The position numbers and the translations under genes were made by a program. This document shows positions 18,157-26,790 of a stretch of 64,000 bases of DNA, in pieces (positions within the stretch are counted from its first letter, which is position 1; the number at the start of each line of letters is the position of its first letter). Origin of the DNA: Bacillota bacterium. GTDB lineage: Bacteria; Bacillota; Clostridia; Christensenellales; CAG-314. A model generated the notes under the pieces. It saw only the letters and a program-made list of their open reading frames with translations. It was not told the origin of the DNA and did no database searches. The DNA lies in assembly GCA_023458375.1 (NCBI GenBank), contig JAEWZT010000002.1, positions 1 through 64,000 of the forward strand, given 5' to 3'.

Positions 18157-19211
18157 AGTTCGTCCTTTTGTCCGCTTAAAGCCATGATGCCCTTATAAAT
18201 GATTTTGTCCGCCAACTCTTTATCGGTTACCTCTTCAAGCACAAGGCGAGTAAACTCGCCGCTAAGCGACACTTCTTTTGCAAGCGCTTCCTTGTCAATT
18301 TCTATCTTACTGCCGTCTTTGAGCCTGAAATGATAAAATCTGTGGGAAAACTCCCCCTCAACGTAGTTAAGCCCCTTTGCCACTCCCCGTTTTAGGGCGC
18401 CCGTCAGCTTTATTTCCACCATATCTTTTTGCGCGGTGTTTTTTACGGCATTTTCAATTTCTTTTATAATATCGGCGGAACTTTTTACGCCGCTTATGTC
18501 TACCTCAATTGAATGGAGGGTTCTTCTCGCAAAGGGAATAAACTCCGCCGTAATTTTTGACGTTACGTCTAAAAGCACAAAACCTTTTTCCCCCGTTTCG
18601 TCGTATCCCCGCCCTTCAAGGCAGCCGCTGTAACAATAAACCCCTCTTTTGTCAAGCTGCGAAAGGGAGAACCCGTGGTAATGCCCCAGCGCAAGGTAGT
18701 CAACGCCCTTGTCTTTAAGCAAATTAAGGTTAATTTTTTCTCCGCCGCCGCTTAAAGCCGCAACGCCGTGCAGCGCGACTATATTTAAAGTGGTTTTGTC
18801 AAGAGAAAGCTTAGACAGTTCCCTTTCGTAGTCGCAAAAGGAAAGTCCCGTAACCGTTACGCCGCCTAAATCAAAATACTCCCAAACGTTTTTGAATACC
18901 GTTACGTTGGGCGCTTTTAAAGAACTCAAAAAACTTTCGCCGTCGTGGTTTCCGCCGCAAATAAAAAACTTTACTTCTTTTGCCTTGTCAATGACTGAAA
19001 GGAATATTTCCTTTGCGGCAAAAGACACTTCGCCGCTGTCAAATGCGTCGCCCGCAATGATTATTGCCCCAACTCCTCTTTGTTTGGCATAGTCGACAAG
19101 CCTGCCAAAACCGGCGGCGATTTCGCCCTTTCTTTCTTTTACCTTGTCAACGGGCAAATTGGATGTTAAGGGGGAATCAATATGTAAATCGGAACAATGT
19201 ATGATTTTCAA
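18153..19211 (-). CDS. YhaO/SbcD-like metallophosphoesterase (DNA nuclease subunit)
   Basis: The 352-residue protein has the full calcineurin-like motif set: HCSDLHID, GDAFDSG, GGNHDG, LHG and GHYHG, which bind two metal ions. Size and arrangement match YhaO/SbcD exonuclease subunits, which work with an SbcC/YhaN ATPase, here the overlapping downstream gene. A TTG start at 19211 is preferred because CGGAGAAAG precedes it at proper spacing. An in-frame TTG five codons earlier lacks a site. DNA end processing in the cytoplasm or at the membrane is the expected role. Confidence 0.88.
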   Translation of the reverse strand: MKIIHCSDLHIDSPLTSNLPVDKVKERKGEIAAGFGRLVDYAKQRGVGAIIIAGDAFDSGEVSFAAKEIFLSVIDKAKEVKFFICGGNHDGESFLSSLKAPNVTVFKNVWEYFDLGGVTVTGLSFCDYERELSKLSLDKTTLNIVALHGVAALSGGGEKINLNLLKDKGVDYLALGHYHGFSLSQLDKRGVYCYSGCLEGRGYDETGEKGFVLLDVTSKITAEFIPFARRTLHSIEVDISGVKSSADIIKEIENAVKNTAQKDMVEIKLTGALKRGVAKGLNYVEGEFSHRFYHFRLKDGSKIEIDKEALAKEVSLSGEFTRLVLEEVTDKELADKIIYKGIMALSGQKDEL

Positions 19212-19241
19212 AAGCTTTCTCCGCAAGTTTTTTTCTTAAAA

Positions 19242-19270
19242 ATTATACCATATTGCGGAGCATTTAACAA
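19242..19270 (-). promoter_or_regulatory. Promoter of yhaO-yhaN operon
   Basis: On the minus strand TTGTTA (plus 19265-19270) and TATAAT (plus 19242-19247) are 17 bases apart, about 30 bases before the TTG start. No LexA-like box is evident. Confidence 0.7.
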
Positions 19271-19386
19271 GCGGCGCAAATAATTAAGGAAAGCAAAAGA
19301 ATAAGGAGCATTGCAAAATGATAAAACTAACGTCGGCGCGCGGAAAAGAACAAAATATTATCTCATTTTAAACATAATTTTTTGTA

Positions 19387-19420
19387 AATTAAAACAAGGG
19401 AAGCTTCCGCGTTTCCCTTG
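19387..19420 (-). terminator. Terminator after acetyltransferase gene
   Basis: In plus coordinates CAAGGGAA (19395-19402) pairs with TTCCCTTG (19413-19420). On the minus strand the stem is followed by TTTTAATTT. Confidence 0.75.
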
Positions 19421-19452
19421 CTAACCGCATTTATAAAATAGCGGTTAAATTA

Positions 19453-20103
19453 TTATATTTGGGCGTCGCGCTGCATTGCCAAAAGATGTTTAAACCTTTC
19501 CTGCGACGGTGTGCCCGCCATTTTTTCCTTATAAGCAAAACTTTTATCAAACTCCGCCGACGCCTCTAAATCAAGGTTATATATTTCGTCCTCAAAAAAT
19601 CTGCCTGAGATTTTTCTAAGCGCGCCCTCATACAGTTCGCAGGCTAACAGCGCAGCGTGGTATTTGTTTTCGCGCGTCCTTATATTAAACTTTTCGGCGG
19701 GTAAAAAGCCGAAGCGGCTGTAATACAAAGGGTCGCCGTAAATCAAAATTGCCTTATATCCCATATCTTGCGCAAGTTTTTTCGTGTGATTTATAAGGCG
19801 CGACCCTATTTTGCGCCCTTGGCAGGACGGAAGAACGCTTAACGGACCGAAAGACAATACTTCATAGCTTTTCCCTCCGTCGGAAATAATTTCGGCGCGC
19901 GTATAGACAATGTTTCCCGCTATCTTCGCTCCAAAAAGCGCTACAAAATCCAATGAGGGAATGAAGGCGCCGCTGCCGCGCATTATATGTATAAGATAGT
20001 GTTCGTCGCAACCGGGATTATGCGCATTCCAAAAAGCTTCCTTTGTAAGTTCTTCTACCTGCCTGTAATCGTCGGATTGTTCAAGCCTTAACTCTATTTC
20101 CAT
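19453..20103 (-). CDS. GNAT-family N-acetyltransferase (YhbS-like)
   Basis: The 216-residue protein has the GNAT acetyl-CoA loop at LSVLPSCQGRKIGSRLI (Q-G-R-x-I-G) followed by YGDPLYYSRFGFLPAEKF, a pattern typical of the YhbS group. An N-terminal GNAT strand LRLEQSDDYRQVEELT is also visible. The C-terminal 50 residues are an added helical tail. It is monocistronic, with a good downstream terminator. The acceptor substrate cannot be predicted. Confidence 0.88.
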   Translation of the reverse strand: MEIELRLEQSDDYRQVEELTKEAFWNAHNPGCDEHYLIHIMRGSGAFIPSLDFVALFGAKIAGNIVYTRAEIISDGGKSYEVLSFGPLSVLPSCQGRKIGSRLINHTKKLAQDMGYKAILIYGDPLYYSRFGFLPAEKFNIRTRENKYHAALLACELYEGALRKISGRFFEDEIYNLDLEASAEFDKSFAYKEKMAGTPSQERFKHLLAMQRDAQI

Positions 20104-20273
20104 AAATACTCTCCCTTATTAACGTGCTTATTATATCCTAATTTTTTCCAGAGGTCTATTAAGTTAACTTTAAGTTTGCATCAAAACAAATATTGTTAGC
20201 GCGGCAATATTAGCGGTTTAAAGTTAAGGCAGAAAAAATAAAGCGGCATTTAAAAAATATTAGCGAAAAAAAC

Positions 20274-20301
20274 TTGAAAAAACGGCAAAAAAACATATAC
20301 T
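20274..20301 (+). promoter_or_regulatory. Promoter of HAD phosphatase gene
   Basis: TTGAAA (20274-20279) and TATACT (20296-20301) are 16 bases apart. The remaining part of 20104-20424 shows no gene. Confidence 0.55.
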
Positions 20302-20424
20302 TAAATATGACAAACACGTCAGAAAATTACGCAGGTTAAACTTAGCGCCGCGTTTAAAATACGCTTTGACAATTAAAAGGACGTTTGATTATATAGCGCG
20401 GCACAAGGGGAGAAAATAATACAG

Positions 20425-21075
20425 ATGAAATACAAATTAGTCATATTTGATTTGGACGGAACGGTTTTAAACACCATTGACGACCTTGCCGACAGCTTAA
20501 ACTACGCTCTTTCTTGCGGCGATTATCCTTTAAGAAGCACAACGGAAGTTAAAAGTTTTGTCGGCAACGGTCTTTTGAGGCTGATTGAGTTGGGCGTGCC
20601 GCAAAATACTTCAAAAGAGTGTGTTAAAAAAACCTTTGATTGTTTTAACGAACATTACGCGAAACACTGCGCCGACAAGACAAGACCATACGACGGCGTT
20701 ATACAAATGTTAAAAAAGCTTAAAAAAATGGGTATGCTTACTGCGGTGCTTTCAAACAAAGCCGATTATGCCGTGCAAAACTTATGCGAAAAATATTTTA
20801 AGGGTCTTTTTGACGCCGCCATGGGAATGCGGCAGGGAACGCGCCCCAAGCCTTATCCCGACGCGGCGGAGGAAATATTAAGAATATTAAAAGCCGATAA
20901 AGAGTCAACTTTGTATGTGGGCGACTCGGAAGTAGACATAAAGACGGCGAAAAATGCTAATCTTAATTTGCTTTGCGTGGATTGGGGTTTCCGCGACCGC
21001 TGCTTTTTGCTTTCGCAGGGCGCGGAGAAAATTATCTCTCAGCCCGATGAGATATTTAAAATCTTGTCGGAATAG
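20425..21075 (+). CDS. HAD-superfamily phosphatase, phosphoglycolate phosphatase-like
   Basis: The 216-residue HAD hydrolase has motif I FDLDGTVLNT, motif II VLSNKAD, the lysine of motif III in TRPKPYPDAA and motif IV YVGDSEVDIKTAKNA. The cap lies between residues 20 and 85. This pattern is closest to Gph-type phosphoglycolate phosphatases and pyrophosphatase PpaX, so phosphoglycolate, another small sugar phosphate, or pyrophosphate is possible. It is soluble and transcribed alone. Confidence 0.88.
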   Translation: MKYKLVIFDLDGTVLNTIDDLADSLNYALSCGDYPLRSTTEVKSFVGNGLLRLIELGVPQNTSKECVKKTFDCFNEHYAKHCADKTRPYDGVIQMLKKLKKMGMLTAVLSNKADYAVQNLCEKYFKGLFDAAMGMRQGTRPKPYPDAAEEILRILKADKESTLYVGDSEVDIKTAKNANLNLLCVDWGFRDRCFLLSQGAEKIISQPDEIFKILSE

Positions 21076-21404
21076 CTTAAACTATATATTTTTGCGACAC
21101 GGATATATACCTTATTCATAAATCATAGTTTTTTATTTTAAGCCGATAAACTTTATTATTCGCTTTAAAGATTGAAAAGCGCGGCCGCCGCGTTTACCGT
21201 TAATACTGCCGCCGAAGGCGTTATTTCGCTTTAAAACTGTTCACAATAAGGCATTATAAGCTTTATTGATAAAACATTTTACATAACAAAAACAAAAAAC
21301 TTTATTGTAAAATAACTCCTTCTTTTCCGCCTTTAAGCGAAAAATCAAGGGCAATAATACTGTTATTATCCCCTTTTATTTTAATTAATTACCGTTATGC
21401 AACC

Positions 21405-21464
21405 TGCGGTTGACACATTGACCGCTTTTAGTTGGTTGTGCGCAACCGCAAAAAAGAGTATAAT
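21405..21464 (+). promoter_or_regulatory. Promoter with dyad symmetry ahead of XRE regulator
   Basis: TTGTGC (21436-21441) and TATAAT (21459-21464) are 17 bases apart. GGTTG (21434-21438) and CAACC (21443-21447) form a dyad over the -35 box. TGCGGTTG at 21405-21412 is the reverse complement of CAACCGCA at 21443-21450. This suggests paired operator half-sites, possibly for the regulator encoded just downstream. The remainder of 21076-21404 shows no gene. Confidence 0.5.
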
Positions 21465-21508
21465 GCAAAGGCAAAAACAAAATGTCCTAATCAAAGGAGT
21501 TAAGATTT

Positions 21509-22483
21509 ATGAATTTAGCCGACAAAATAATCTCTTTAAGAAGAAAAAAGGGTTGGTCGCAGGAGGAACTGGCGGATTATTTAAACGTGTCGCGGCAGGC
21601 GGTATCAAAGTGGGAAAGTATGCAGTCAACGCCCGACATTGATAAGATATTGCAGCTTTCACAGCTTTTCGGAGTAAGCACCGACTACTTGCTCAAAGAT
21701 AAAAGCGAGGAAGCGGCCGTCTCCGAAATTGCGGTGCAAAAGCCTCTTCGCAAGGTTACAGCGGAGGAAGCTGATGCTTTTTTAAAAGAAAAAAGCGCCG
21801 CCGCCAAGCGCGTAGCCTGCGCAACCTTTTTATGCATTATTTCTCCCGTAACTTTAATTTTTCTTTTGGGCGCTAACGACGGGGGCATAATCAATATTGC
21901 ACAGGAGCTGGCCGTGGCGATAGGGTTGATTACGCTTTTGCTTTTTGTAGCGGGAGCTGTCGCCCTGTTCATTTTAAGCGGGAGCAAAAACAATTTTCTA
22001 TTTTTAGAAGAGGAAGTTTTTGAAACGGAAAAGGGTGTTTTGGAATTTGCAAAGCAAAAGCAGGACGAATACCAAAATACCTATACGGCGCTCAACGTTT
22101 CGGGCATTAGTTTGTGTATTCTTTCGGTAATTCCCATTTTTGCAGGGCTGGTTTTTAACGACAACGCTTTTTTAATTTTAGCTATGGTATGCTTAATGCT
22201 TATTTTAGCGGGCGCGGGCGTTTTCCTTATAGTAAGGGCGGGCGTAAAATGGTCGGGTTTCCAGACGCTGTTGCAAAAGGACGTTTCACGCAAGCAAGAA
22301 AAAAAGAACTCGCGCCTTGCCCAAACAATAGGGACTGTTTATTGGCTTGTGGTGGTCGCCGCGTTTTTGATATACAACTTTTTAACGGAAGACTGGGGGA
22401 AGGGCTGGATTATTTGGCCGACTGCGGGCTTAATTTTTGCCGCCGTTATGGTAATCGTCAAAAACTTGGGCGCAAAGAATTAA
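21509..22483 (+). CDS. XRE-family regulator with C-terminal membrane domain
   Basis: The 324-residue protein starts with an XRE helix-turn-helix (residues 6-60): LRRKKGWSQEELADYLNVSR then QAVSKWESMQSTPDIDKI. A linker follows, then about four to five hydrophobic helices (residues about 105-150, 190-245, 285-320). Such one-component membrane-tethered regulators are common in Bacillota and may sense the membrane or cell envelope. AAAGGAG lies at 21496-21502. The upstream dyad suggests autoregulation. No target gene or ligand can be inferred. The gene is monocistronic. Confidence 0.88.
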   Translation: MNLADKIISLRRKKGWSQEELADYLNVSRQAVSKWESMQSTPDIDKILQLSQLFGVSTDYLLKDKSEEAAVSEIAVQKPLRKVTAEEADAFLKEKSAAAKRVACATFLCIISPVTLIFLLGANDGGIINIAQELAVAIGLITLLLFVAGAVALFILSGSKNNFLFLEEEVFETEKGVLEFAKQKQDEYQNTYTALNVSGISLCILSVIPIFAGLVFNDNAFLILAMVCLMLILAGAGVFLIVRAGVKWSGFQTLLQKDVSRKQEKKNSRLAQTIGTVYWLVVVAAFLIYNFLTEDWGKGWIIWPTAGLIFAAVMVIVKNLGAKN

Positions 22484-22569
22484 TTTTTTGAAGCAAAAAA
22501 ACAAGATGTTTGTAAACAGCTTTAAGTAAACCAACCTCAATAAAATTAAAGATAAATTATGCTATTACA

Positions 22570-22600
22570 AAACTGCCGACTTAGTCGGCAGTTTGCTTTA
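22570..22600 (+). terminator. Terminator after XRE regulator
   Basis: AAACTGCCGAC (22570-22580) pairs perfectly with GTCGGCAGTTT (22584-22594) around a TTA loop. Confidence 0.8.
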
Positions 22601-22835
22601 TGGGCTAAAAACCTGCTTTAATAAGCGGCTTGACGCCTTTTGAAATAGCTTTACAGTATATACCGTTATTCAATAATCGGTTAAAAATGGCTTGTTATTT
22701 GCTTTTTGATTATTTAACCCAACCTTTTGGTTAGTATGCAATTTTGCGGCTGCATGCTTTTTGTAATGGAGTTATTTTTAAGAATATTGCAAAAAGCCTT
22801 TTTAAATGTCCGCTAATCGGGTAATTTTTGCAAAC

Positions 22836-22868
22836 AAAAAAATCCCCCGTATTACGGAGGATTTTATT
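22836..22868 (-). terminator. Terminator of ilvE-vor-CoA transferase operon
   Basis: The hairpin has TCC/GGA and CCG/CGG arms around a TATTA loop (22843-22861), with a T-run on the minus strand side. It lies 60 bases after the CoA-transferase stop. Confidence 0.7.
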
Positions 22869-22923
22869 AATCAATATTTAAAATATTTATTTAAGCTTAA
22901 TTTTTCAAAACCTTTAATTAAAA

Positions 22924-24213
22924 TTAAAGTATGCCCAATTTGGAAGCTTCTTCGCGCAGCCATTCCCTAAATCCGGGGTGGGATATGGAAATAAGCGCTT
23001 CCGCCCTTTGGCGTATATTAAGTCCCTTTAAATTGACCATTCCGTATTCGGTAACGACATATTGTGTTACGTTTCTTTGTAAACTTACCGCCGCGCCGCG
23101 TTTGAGCTGCGGCACGATTTTGCTTAGCATTTTAACGTTTCCGTCCTCTACGACGTTAGCGGTAGAGTTAAGCACAATAAAGGACTTGCCGCCCTTAGCG
23201 TGCTGTGCGCCCCAAGCGGTGTCGCTTTGCCCGCCCGTGCCGCTAAAATGTTTGCTTCCAAGCGATTCCGAACAGCATTGCCCCGACAAATCAACTTCAA
23301 GCGTTGTATTGACGGAAATCTGGTTGTCGTTTTGACTTAAAACTTCAAAGGAGTTGGTGTAAGAGGTATCCCTCATAATCAAGTCTTTGTTTCTGTTGCA
23401 AAAGTCAAAAACCTTTTGGCTTCCGTCTATAATGCTGGTAATAATAAGCCCTTTGTTAAGTGTTTTTTTGCTTCCGTTTATTACGCCCGCCTCAATTAAG
23501 TCCACAAGCCCGTCGCCTATAAGTTCCGTATGAACGCCTAAATCTTTTTTGTTGTGCAAAAACTCCATAAGCGCGTCGGGGATACTTCCTATGCCTACTT
23601 GCAGGCAGTCGCCGTCGTGAATCATATCGGCTACAAGCTTGCCTATTACCTTGTCCTTTTCCGACGCTTTTGCGCGCGGAATTGGGTTAAGGGGCAGGTG
23701 TTCTTCTGTAATATAGTCAACGTCGTGGATACTAAACTCCGTGTCGCCGTAAGTATAGGGCATATTTCTGTTGGTTTCGGCAATAATCATGCGGCTACTT
23801 TCAATAAGCTTTCTGACATATACGCCGCTTAAACCCGACGACATCATTCCCTTTTCGTCGGGGGGCGTGCATGTAAGCACAAACATGTCGGGCGCGCGGC
23901 CTTCGCAAATGGTGTTGCCCGCTTCCGAAAGGTGGCAGGGGGCGTAGCTTACATTTTTGTATTCGGCGCACCTTGTCGCCTTGGTCAAAAAGATGTCTGA
24001 AACGGTGTAATCGCCGTTGCGTTGTTCTAAAAAGGGGAAACTCCGCGGTAATCTGCATGTCCACAATTCCACACCTTTTGCCTTAACGGTATGGAACTTA
24101 GACAAAAAACCTCTGGGAACGCCCTGTCCTTCGGCGGTAGCAATCTTGTAGCCGTCTTTTATTAAGTCAAGCGCCTGTTCTGTCGTGATAAGTTTTTCCT
24201 TGTAATTATTCAT
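22924..24213 (-). CDS. Class I CoA-transferase (acetyl-CoA hydrolase/4-hydroxybutyrate CoA-transferase family)
   Basis: The 429-residue enzyme moves CoA between acyl-CoA and a free acid, commonly acetate. Glu230 in GVHTELIGDG is the expected catalytic residue that forms the glutamyl-CoA thioester. SGTGGQSDTAWGAQHAKGG near residue 325 is the family's CoA-binding glycine-rich segment. It is the last gene of a tight operon with a branched-chain aminotransferase and a four-subunit 2-oxoacid oxidoreductase. A role in releasing or activating a branched acyl group is inferred from that setting. Butyrate or 4-hydroxybutyrate specificity cannot be excluded from sequence alone. Confidence 0.88.
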   Translation of the reverse strand: MNNYKEKLITTEQALDLIKDGYKIATAEGQGVPRGFLSKFHTVKAKGVELWTCRLPRSFPFLEQRNGDYTVSDIFLTKATRCAEYKNVSYAPCHLSEAGNTICEGRAPDMFVLTCTPPDEKGMMSSGLSGVYVRKLIESSRMIIAETNRNMPYTYGDTEFSIHDVDYITEEHLPLNPIPRAKASEKDKVIGKLVADMIHDGDCLQVGIGSIPDALMEFLHNKKDLGVHTELIGDGLVDLIEAGVINGSKKTLNKGLIITSIIDGSQKVFDFCNRNKDLIMRDTSYTNSFEVLSQNDNQISVNTTLEVDLSGQCCSESLGSKHFSGTGGQSDTAWGAQHAKGGKSFIVLNSTANVVEDGNVKMLSKIVPQLKRGAAVSLQRNVTQYVVTEYGMVNLKGLNIRQRAEALISISHPGFREWLREEASKLGIL

Positions 24214-24234
24214 ATATTTTACCCTATTAAAAAC

Positions 24235-24756
24235 TTATACCGCGTTATAGCCCGCTTCAAAAATAGCCAGCAGCTTGTCGGCTTTTTGCCCGAATTGCTT
24301 TTTCAAAAACATTTCAACGGCTTCTTTTTCAACTACGCTTGAAAGCTTGGTGTAAGCGCCCAGCATAACGATATTTGCAGACCTGTTGTCGCCAAGCGAC
24401 TGCGAAATACCGTTTGCGTCAACGTAGCGCACGGTAATGTCATTTCTTAAAGATTTGTCGGCAATAAGGCTGCTGTTTATTAAAAGCACGCCTCCCTTTA
24501 CGACGGAGCTTTCAAACCTGTCAAAGCTTGGCTTGTTCATCGCTATAACGCATTGGGGGGCGTCAACTATGGGGGAAGCTATTTCGTCGTCCGACAATAC
24601 CACAGAGCAGTTTGCCGTGCCGCCGCGCATTTCGGGGCCGTAGCTTGGCAGCCACGTTACGTTAAGCCCTTTTTCCATGGCTGAATATACTATAAACTTA
24701 CCCAAAGAAAGTATGCCTTGCCCGCCGAAGCCCGCGCAGATAATTCCGTATTCCAT
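24235..24756 (-). CDS. 2-oxoacid:ferredoxin oxidoreductase, gamma subunit
   Basis: The 173-residue protein begins with GFGGQGILSLGKFI and carries YGPEMRGGTANCSVV, both typical of the gamma subunits of KorC/VorA/PorG. It completes the D-A-B-C subunit set of the upstream genes. The ATG overlaps the korB/vorB stop by one base. It should sit in the soluble heterotetramer that oxidises a 2-oxoacid to acyl-CoA while reducing ferredoxin. Specificity for branched 2-oxoacids is inferred from the adjacent ilvE rather than from residues. Confidence 0.9.
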   Translation of the reverse strand: MEYGIICAGFGGQGILSLGKFIVYSAMEKGLNVTWLPSYGPEMRGGTANCSVVLSDDEIASPIVDAPQCVIAMNKPSFDRFESSVVKGGVLLINSSLIADKSLRNDITVRYVDANGISQSLGDNRSANIVMLGAYTKLSSVVEKEAVEMFLKKQFGQKADKLLAIFEAGYNAV

Positions 24757-25511
24757 TATTTCGCACCTCCCTGACCCGCAGCAATGTCTTTGAATACTCC
24801 CAAAGGATAGGCTTTTGCCAGCTCGTTTTTAATAAAATCGGTAGCGTCCGCGGGCGTCATTCCCCAGTTTGTGGGGCAGGAAGAAAGCACTTCCACCAAG
24901 GAGAACCCTCTGCCTTCCATTTGATAGGTAAAAGCTTTTTTTATGGCTTTTTTAGCCTTTAACACATTGGCGTAGTCGCTGAGCATAACTCTTTCTATGT
25001 AACTGGGTCCGTCTTGCGTAGAAAGCATTTCGCTGATTTTTACGGGGTTGCCTCCCTTTTCCCTTGTTCTTCCGAAAGGACTTGTGGAGGTCTTTTGCCC
25101 TATTAAGGTAGTGGGAGCCATTTGTCCCCCCGTCATGCCGTATATGGCGTTATTAATAAATATAACGGTAATATTTTCGCCTCTGAGCGCGGCGTGGACT
25201 ATTTCCGCAAGCCCTATGCTTGCTAAGTCGCCGTCTCCTTGATAGGCAAACACCGTTTTGGCGGGGTGAACCCTTTTAATGCCGGTAGCTACGGCGGGCG
25301 CCCTTCCGTGCGCCGCTTCCTGCATATCGCAGTCAAAGAACTTGTATGCAAATACCGAACAGCCAACAGGCGCAACGCCTATTACGTTATTTTTTTGTCC
25401 CAATTCTTGCAGGCATTCGGCGACTAACTTAGTTGCTATACCGTGCGTGCAGCCGGGGCAAAAACTTAAAGGCGTGTCGGTAAGCATTGTTGATTTTTTA
25501 TAGGCAGGCAT
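24756..25511 (-). CDS. 2-oxoacid:ferredoxin oxidoreductase, beta (thiamine pyrophosphate) subunit
   Basis: The 251-residue protein carries the TPP-binding segment YQGDGDLASIGLAE leading to FINNAIYGMTGGQ, and the early motif SFCPGCTHG with a CxxC pair. This matches KorB/VorB-type catalytic subunits. It is three bases downstream of the alpha subunit and overlaps the gamma subunit, so stoichiometric expression is likely. The reaction is 2-oxoacid plus CoA plus oxidised ferredoxin to acyl-CoA plus CO2, and it is reversible in many anaerobes. Confidence 0.92.
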   Translation of the reverse strand: MPAYKKSTMLTDTPLSFCPGCTHGIATKLVAECLQELGQKNNVIGVAPVGCSVFAYKFFDCDMQEAAHGRAPAVATGIKRVHPAKTVFAYQGDGDLASIGLAEIVHAALRGENITVIFINNAIYGMTGGQMAPTTLIGQKTSTSPFGRTREKGGNPVKISEMLSTQDGPSYIERVMLSDYANVLKAKKAIKKAFTYQMEGRGFSLVEVLSSCPTNWGMTPADATDFIKNELAKAYPLGVFKDIAAGQGGAK

Positions 25512-25514
25512 AAC

Positions 25515-26573
25515 TTAAATTACCTCCTTTACTTTTGTTACTATTTCGTCGGGCGTTATCGTTACGCCGCCCATTCTTCCGTAAAAGGGAGTGGGAACTT
25601 TTCCGTTAACGGATAAGCGGACGTCTTCTACAAACTGCCCCGCGGAGTGTTCAATGGTCAAAATCTTTTTTACTTTTCCGCCGCTTGCGTATTTTTCAAA
25701 CACTTTTGAGGGGAAGGGGAATAAAGTAATGGGACGTATCAAACCCACTTTGTAGCCCTGCGCGCGCAGAGTTTTGATTGCCGACTTGCTTATGCGACCC
25801 ACCGTGCCGTATGCTGCGATTAAAAAGTCGGCGTCCTCCGCCATAAATTCTTCGCAAAGCGTTTCTTTTTCTTCTAAAAGCTTGTATTTTTCCTGCAAAT
25901 GCAGGTTTTGCATTTCGTTTTCGTCGGCTTTTATAAACAGGCTGTTTACAATTCGGCGGTCTTTGCCCGAATGCGTGCCCGTAGTGGCGTAATACTTGCC
26001 TTCGGGAGAGGGGACTTCTTTCATGGGGGGCATTTCAACGGGTTCCATAAGCTGACCCATCATGCCGTCGCCTAAGAAGAACACGGGGATACGGTATTGC
26101 TCCGCCTTATCAAAAGCGTTATACATTAAATCCACCGCTTCTTGAATTGTGGAGGGTCCGTAAACTAAAAGCTTGTAGTCGCCGTGCCCGCCGCCTTTTA
26201 CCGCTTGGAAATAGTCCGCCTGGCTTGGCATAATTCCGCCTAGGCCCGGTCCGCTTCTTTGCATGTTTACGATAACGCAGGGAAGTTCTGCGCAGGCAAG
26301 GTAGCTTATGCCCTCTTGCTTTAAGCTTATTCCGGGGCTGCTGCTGCTTGTCATGGCGCGCCCGCCGGCGCCCGCCGCGCCGTAAACCATATTGATGGCG
26401 GACACTTCGCTTTCGCTTTGAATAAACTCTCCCCCTACTTCAAAAAGCCTGTGGGAAAGGTATTCGGGTATTTCCGTTTGGGGAGTAATGGGGTAGCCGA
26501 AAAAGTATCTGCAACCGCCTAAAACTGCGGCTTCCGCTATCGCCTCGTTTCCTTTGAATAATTTCTTAGCCAT
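25515..26573 (-). CDS. 2-oxoacid:ferredoxin oxidoreductase, alpha subunit
   Basis: The 352-residue protein starts MAKKLFKGNEAIAEAAVLGG and has YPITPQTEIPEYL and SSSPGISLKQEGISY, typical for VorB/KorA-type alpha subunits. It binds the TPP-dependent beta subunit. The start codon lies eight bases inside the ferredoxin subunit gene, indicating coupling. With the delta, beta and gamma genes it forms a complete four-gene set. It may accept 2-oxoglutarate or branched 2-oxoacids; the ilvE neighbour favours the latter. Confidence 0.92.
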   Translation of the reverse strand: MAKKLFKGNEAIAEAAVLGGCRYFFGYPITPQTEIPEYLSHRLFEVGGEFIQSESEVSAINMVYGAAGAGGRAMTSSSSPGISLKQEGISYLACAELPCVIVNMQRSGPGLGGIMPSQADYFQAVKGGGHGDYKLLVYGPSTIQEAVDLMYNAFDKAEQYRIPVFFLGDGMMGQLMEPVEMPPMKEVPSPEGKYYATTGTHSGKDRRIVNSLFIKADENEMQNLHLQEKYKLLEEKETLCEEFMAEDADFLIAAYGTVGRISKSAIKTLRAQGYKVGLIRPITLFPFPSKVFEKYASGGKVKKILTIEHSAGQFVEDVRLSVNGKVPTPFYGRMGGVTITPDEIVTKVKEVI

Positions 26574-26769
26574 TTTGCACCTCCACCGCGCTGTCGGGAC
26601 ACATGTAAGCGCAGGCGCAGCAGCTTATGCATTGGTCGGGCTGCGCTACCGTCGCGGCAAAGTAACCGTTTTTATTACTTTTGTCCCCTATGGCAAGGAC
26701 TTTTTTGGGGCAGGCTTTTACGCACAGCCCGCAGCCCTTGCATACTTCAAAATCAATTTTTACACGCAT
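26566..26769 (-). CDS. 2-oxoacid:ferredoxin oxidoreductase, delta subunit (2[4Fe-4S] ferredoxin)
   Basis: The 67-residue protein has two 4Fe-4S clusters. Cluster ligands are C10, C13, C16, C20 and C47, C50, C53, C57. This small ferredoxin is the electron-carrying subunit of KorD/VorD type. The gene lies 21 bases after ilvE and overlaps the alpha subunit gene by eight bases. The second motif is CISCCACAYMC, with an extra Cys51 inside the cluster motif. Confidence 0.93.
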   Translation of the reverse strand: MRVKIDFEVCKGCGLCVKACPKKVLAIGDKSNKNGYFAATVAQPDQCISCCACAYMCPDSAVEVQNG

Positions 26770-26790
26770 TTTTTTCTAACCTCTTTAATA

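Noticed and set aside
21397..21642. 81-codon plus-strand frame over the XRE start
   Set aside because: It overlaps the helix-turn-helix coding sequence and the promoter, with no ribosome binding site.
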